Positions 5,576-5,650 of a DNA stretch of 5,650 nt are shown here, one piece after another. The stretch spans positions 1 to 5,650 of the forward strand of contig CAYFGT010000033.1 in the NCBI GenBank assembly GCA_964343075.1, given 5' to 3'. Under the pieces are notes generated by a model. The model worked only from the letters and a program-made list of their open reading frames with translations, did no database searches and was not told where the DNA came from. The first letter of the stretch is position 1. Every line of letters begins with the position of its first letter. The stretch comes from UBA2588 sp964343075 (GTDB taxonomy: Bacteria > Chloroflexota > Dehalococcoidia > Lucifugimonadales > UBA3495). The position numbers were made by a program, and so were the translations under genes.

Positions 5576-5650
5576 ATGGCTGCTATGAAGGGGAAATTTT
5601 TTTCTGAATCGGGTAATGAATATGACAACTTTCAAATGCTCGGGTATATC
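5576..5650 (+). CDS. Possible N-terminal fragment of a rightward gene, running off the right edge
   Basis: An open frame of 25 codons begins MAAMKGKFFSESG at 5576 and continues to the window edge. The TATAAT at 5524-5529 is suitably placed for a promoter. No ribosome binding site is visible before either Met1 or Met4, and the fragment is too short to assign a family. The opposite strand is also open across this stretch, so whether this is a real gene cannot be settled from this window. Confidence 0.2.
   Translation, partial: MAAMKGKFFSESGNEYDNFQMLGYI

Noticed and set aside
5480..5650. Minus-strand open stretch of 56 codons as the tail of an upstream gene
   Set aside because: A stretch this long without a stop is not rare by chance in one of six frames, its composition shows no recognisable domain, and it has no start inside the window; it is kept only as an open question in the findings.

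Overview
The window looks like part of a free-living bacterial genome with roughly 40% GC (estimated by eye), short intergenic spaces and near-zero spacing inside operons. It carries a run of exactly 100 N, so it probably comes from a draft, metagenomic or single-cell scaffold. No RNA gene, mobile element, CRISPR array or phage gene is visible. The gene mix (a mandelate-racemase-type enolase-superfamily enzyme, a split MaoC-like hotdog pair and five transporters) suits an oligotrophic marine heterotroph. Marine Chloroflexota of the SAR202 group are known for many enolase-superfamily paralogues and would fit, but that is a weak inference and nothing here proves a taxon.

Layout. (1) Positions 1-3347 are one leftward operon. 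In order of transcription it holds an EamA/DMT permease (3347-2454), an enolase-superfamily enzyme (2440-1686, broken by the N run), and three tandem TauE/SafE-family membrane proteins (1675-953, 951-229, and 227 running off the left edge). Gaps between genes are 13, 10, 1 and 1 nt. (2) Positions 3348-3438 are a divergent AT-rich control region with a near-palindrome. (3) Two rightward overlapping genes, 3439-3855 and 3840-4289, encode small hotdog-fold MaoC-like proteins, probably the two halves of one heteromeric dehydratase/hydratase-like enzyme. (4) A leftward MFS transporter (5487-4264) overlaps the second MaoC gene tail to tail by 26 bp. (5) The last 163 nt hold a possible divergent control region and an ambiguous open frame at the edge.

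How the genes may work together (inference): five membrane transporters surround an acid-sugar-type dehydratase/racemase and a CoA- or ACP-thioester hydratase-like pair. This looks like a cassette for uptake or efflux and catabolism of a small organic acid, perhaps a hydroxy acid or an organosulfonate since TauE/SafE proteins are linked to C2-sulfonate metabolism. The substrate cannot be read from the sequence. The points most worth a second look are the triple TauE/SafE array, in which the first and third copies are closest relatives; the MaoC-like protein whose hydratase-2 Asp and His are replaced by Glu and Gln; and the enolase gene, whose true start lies beyond the N run in a different apparent frame.
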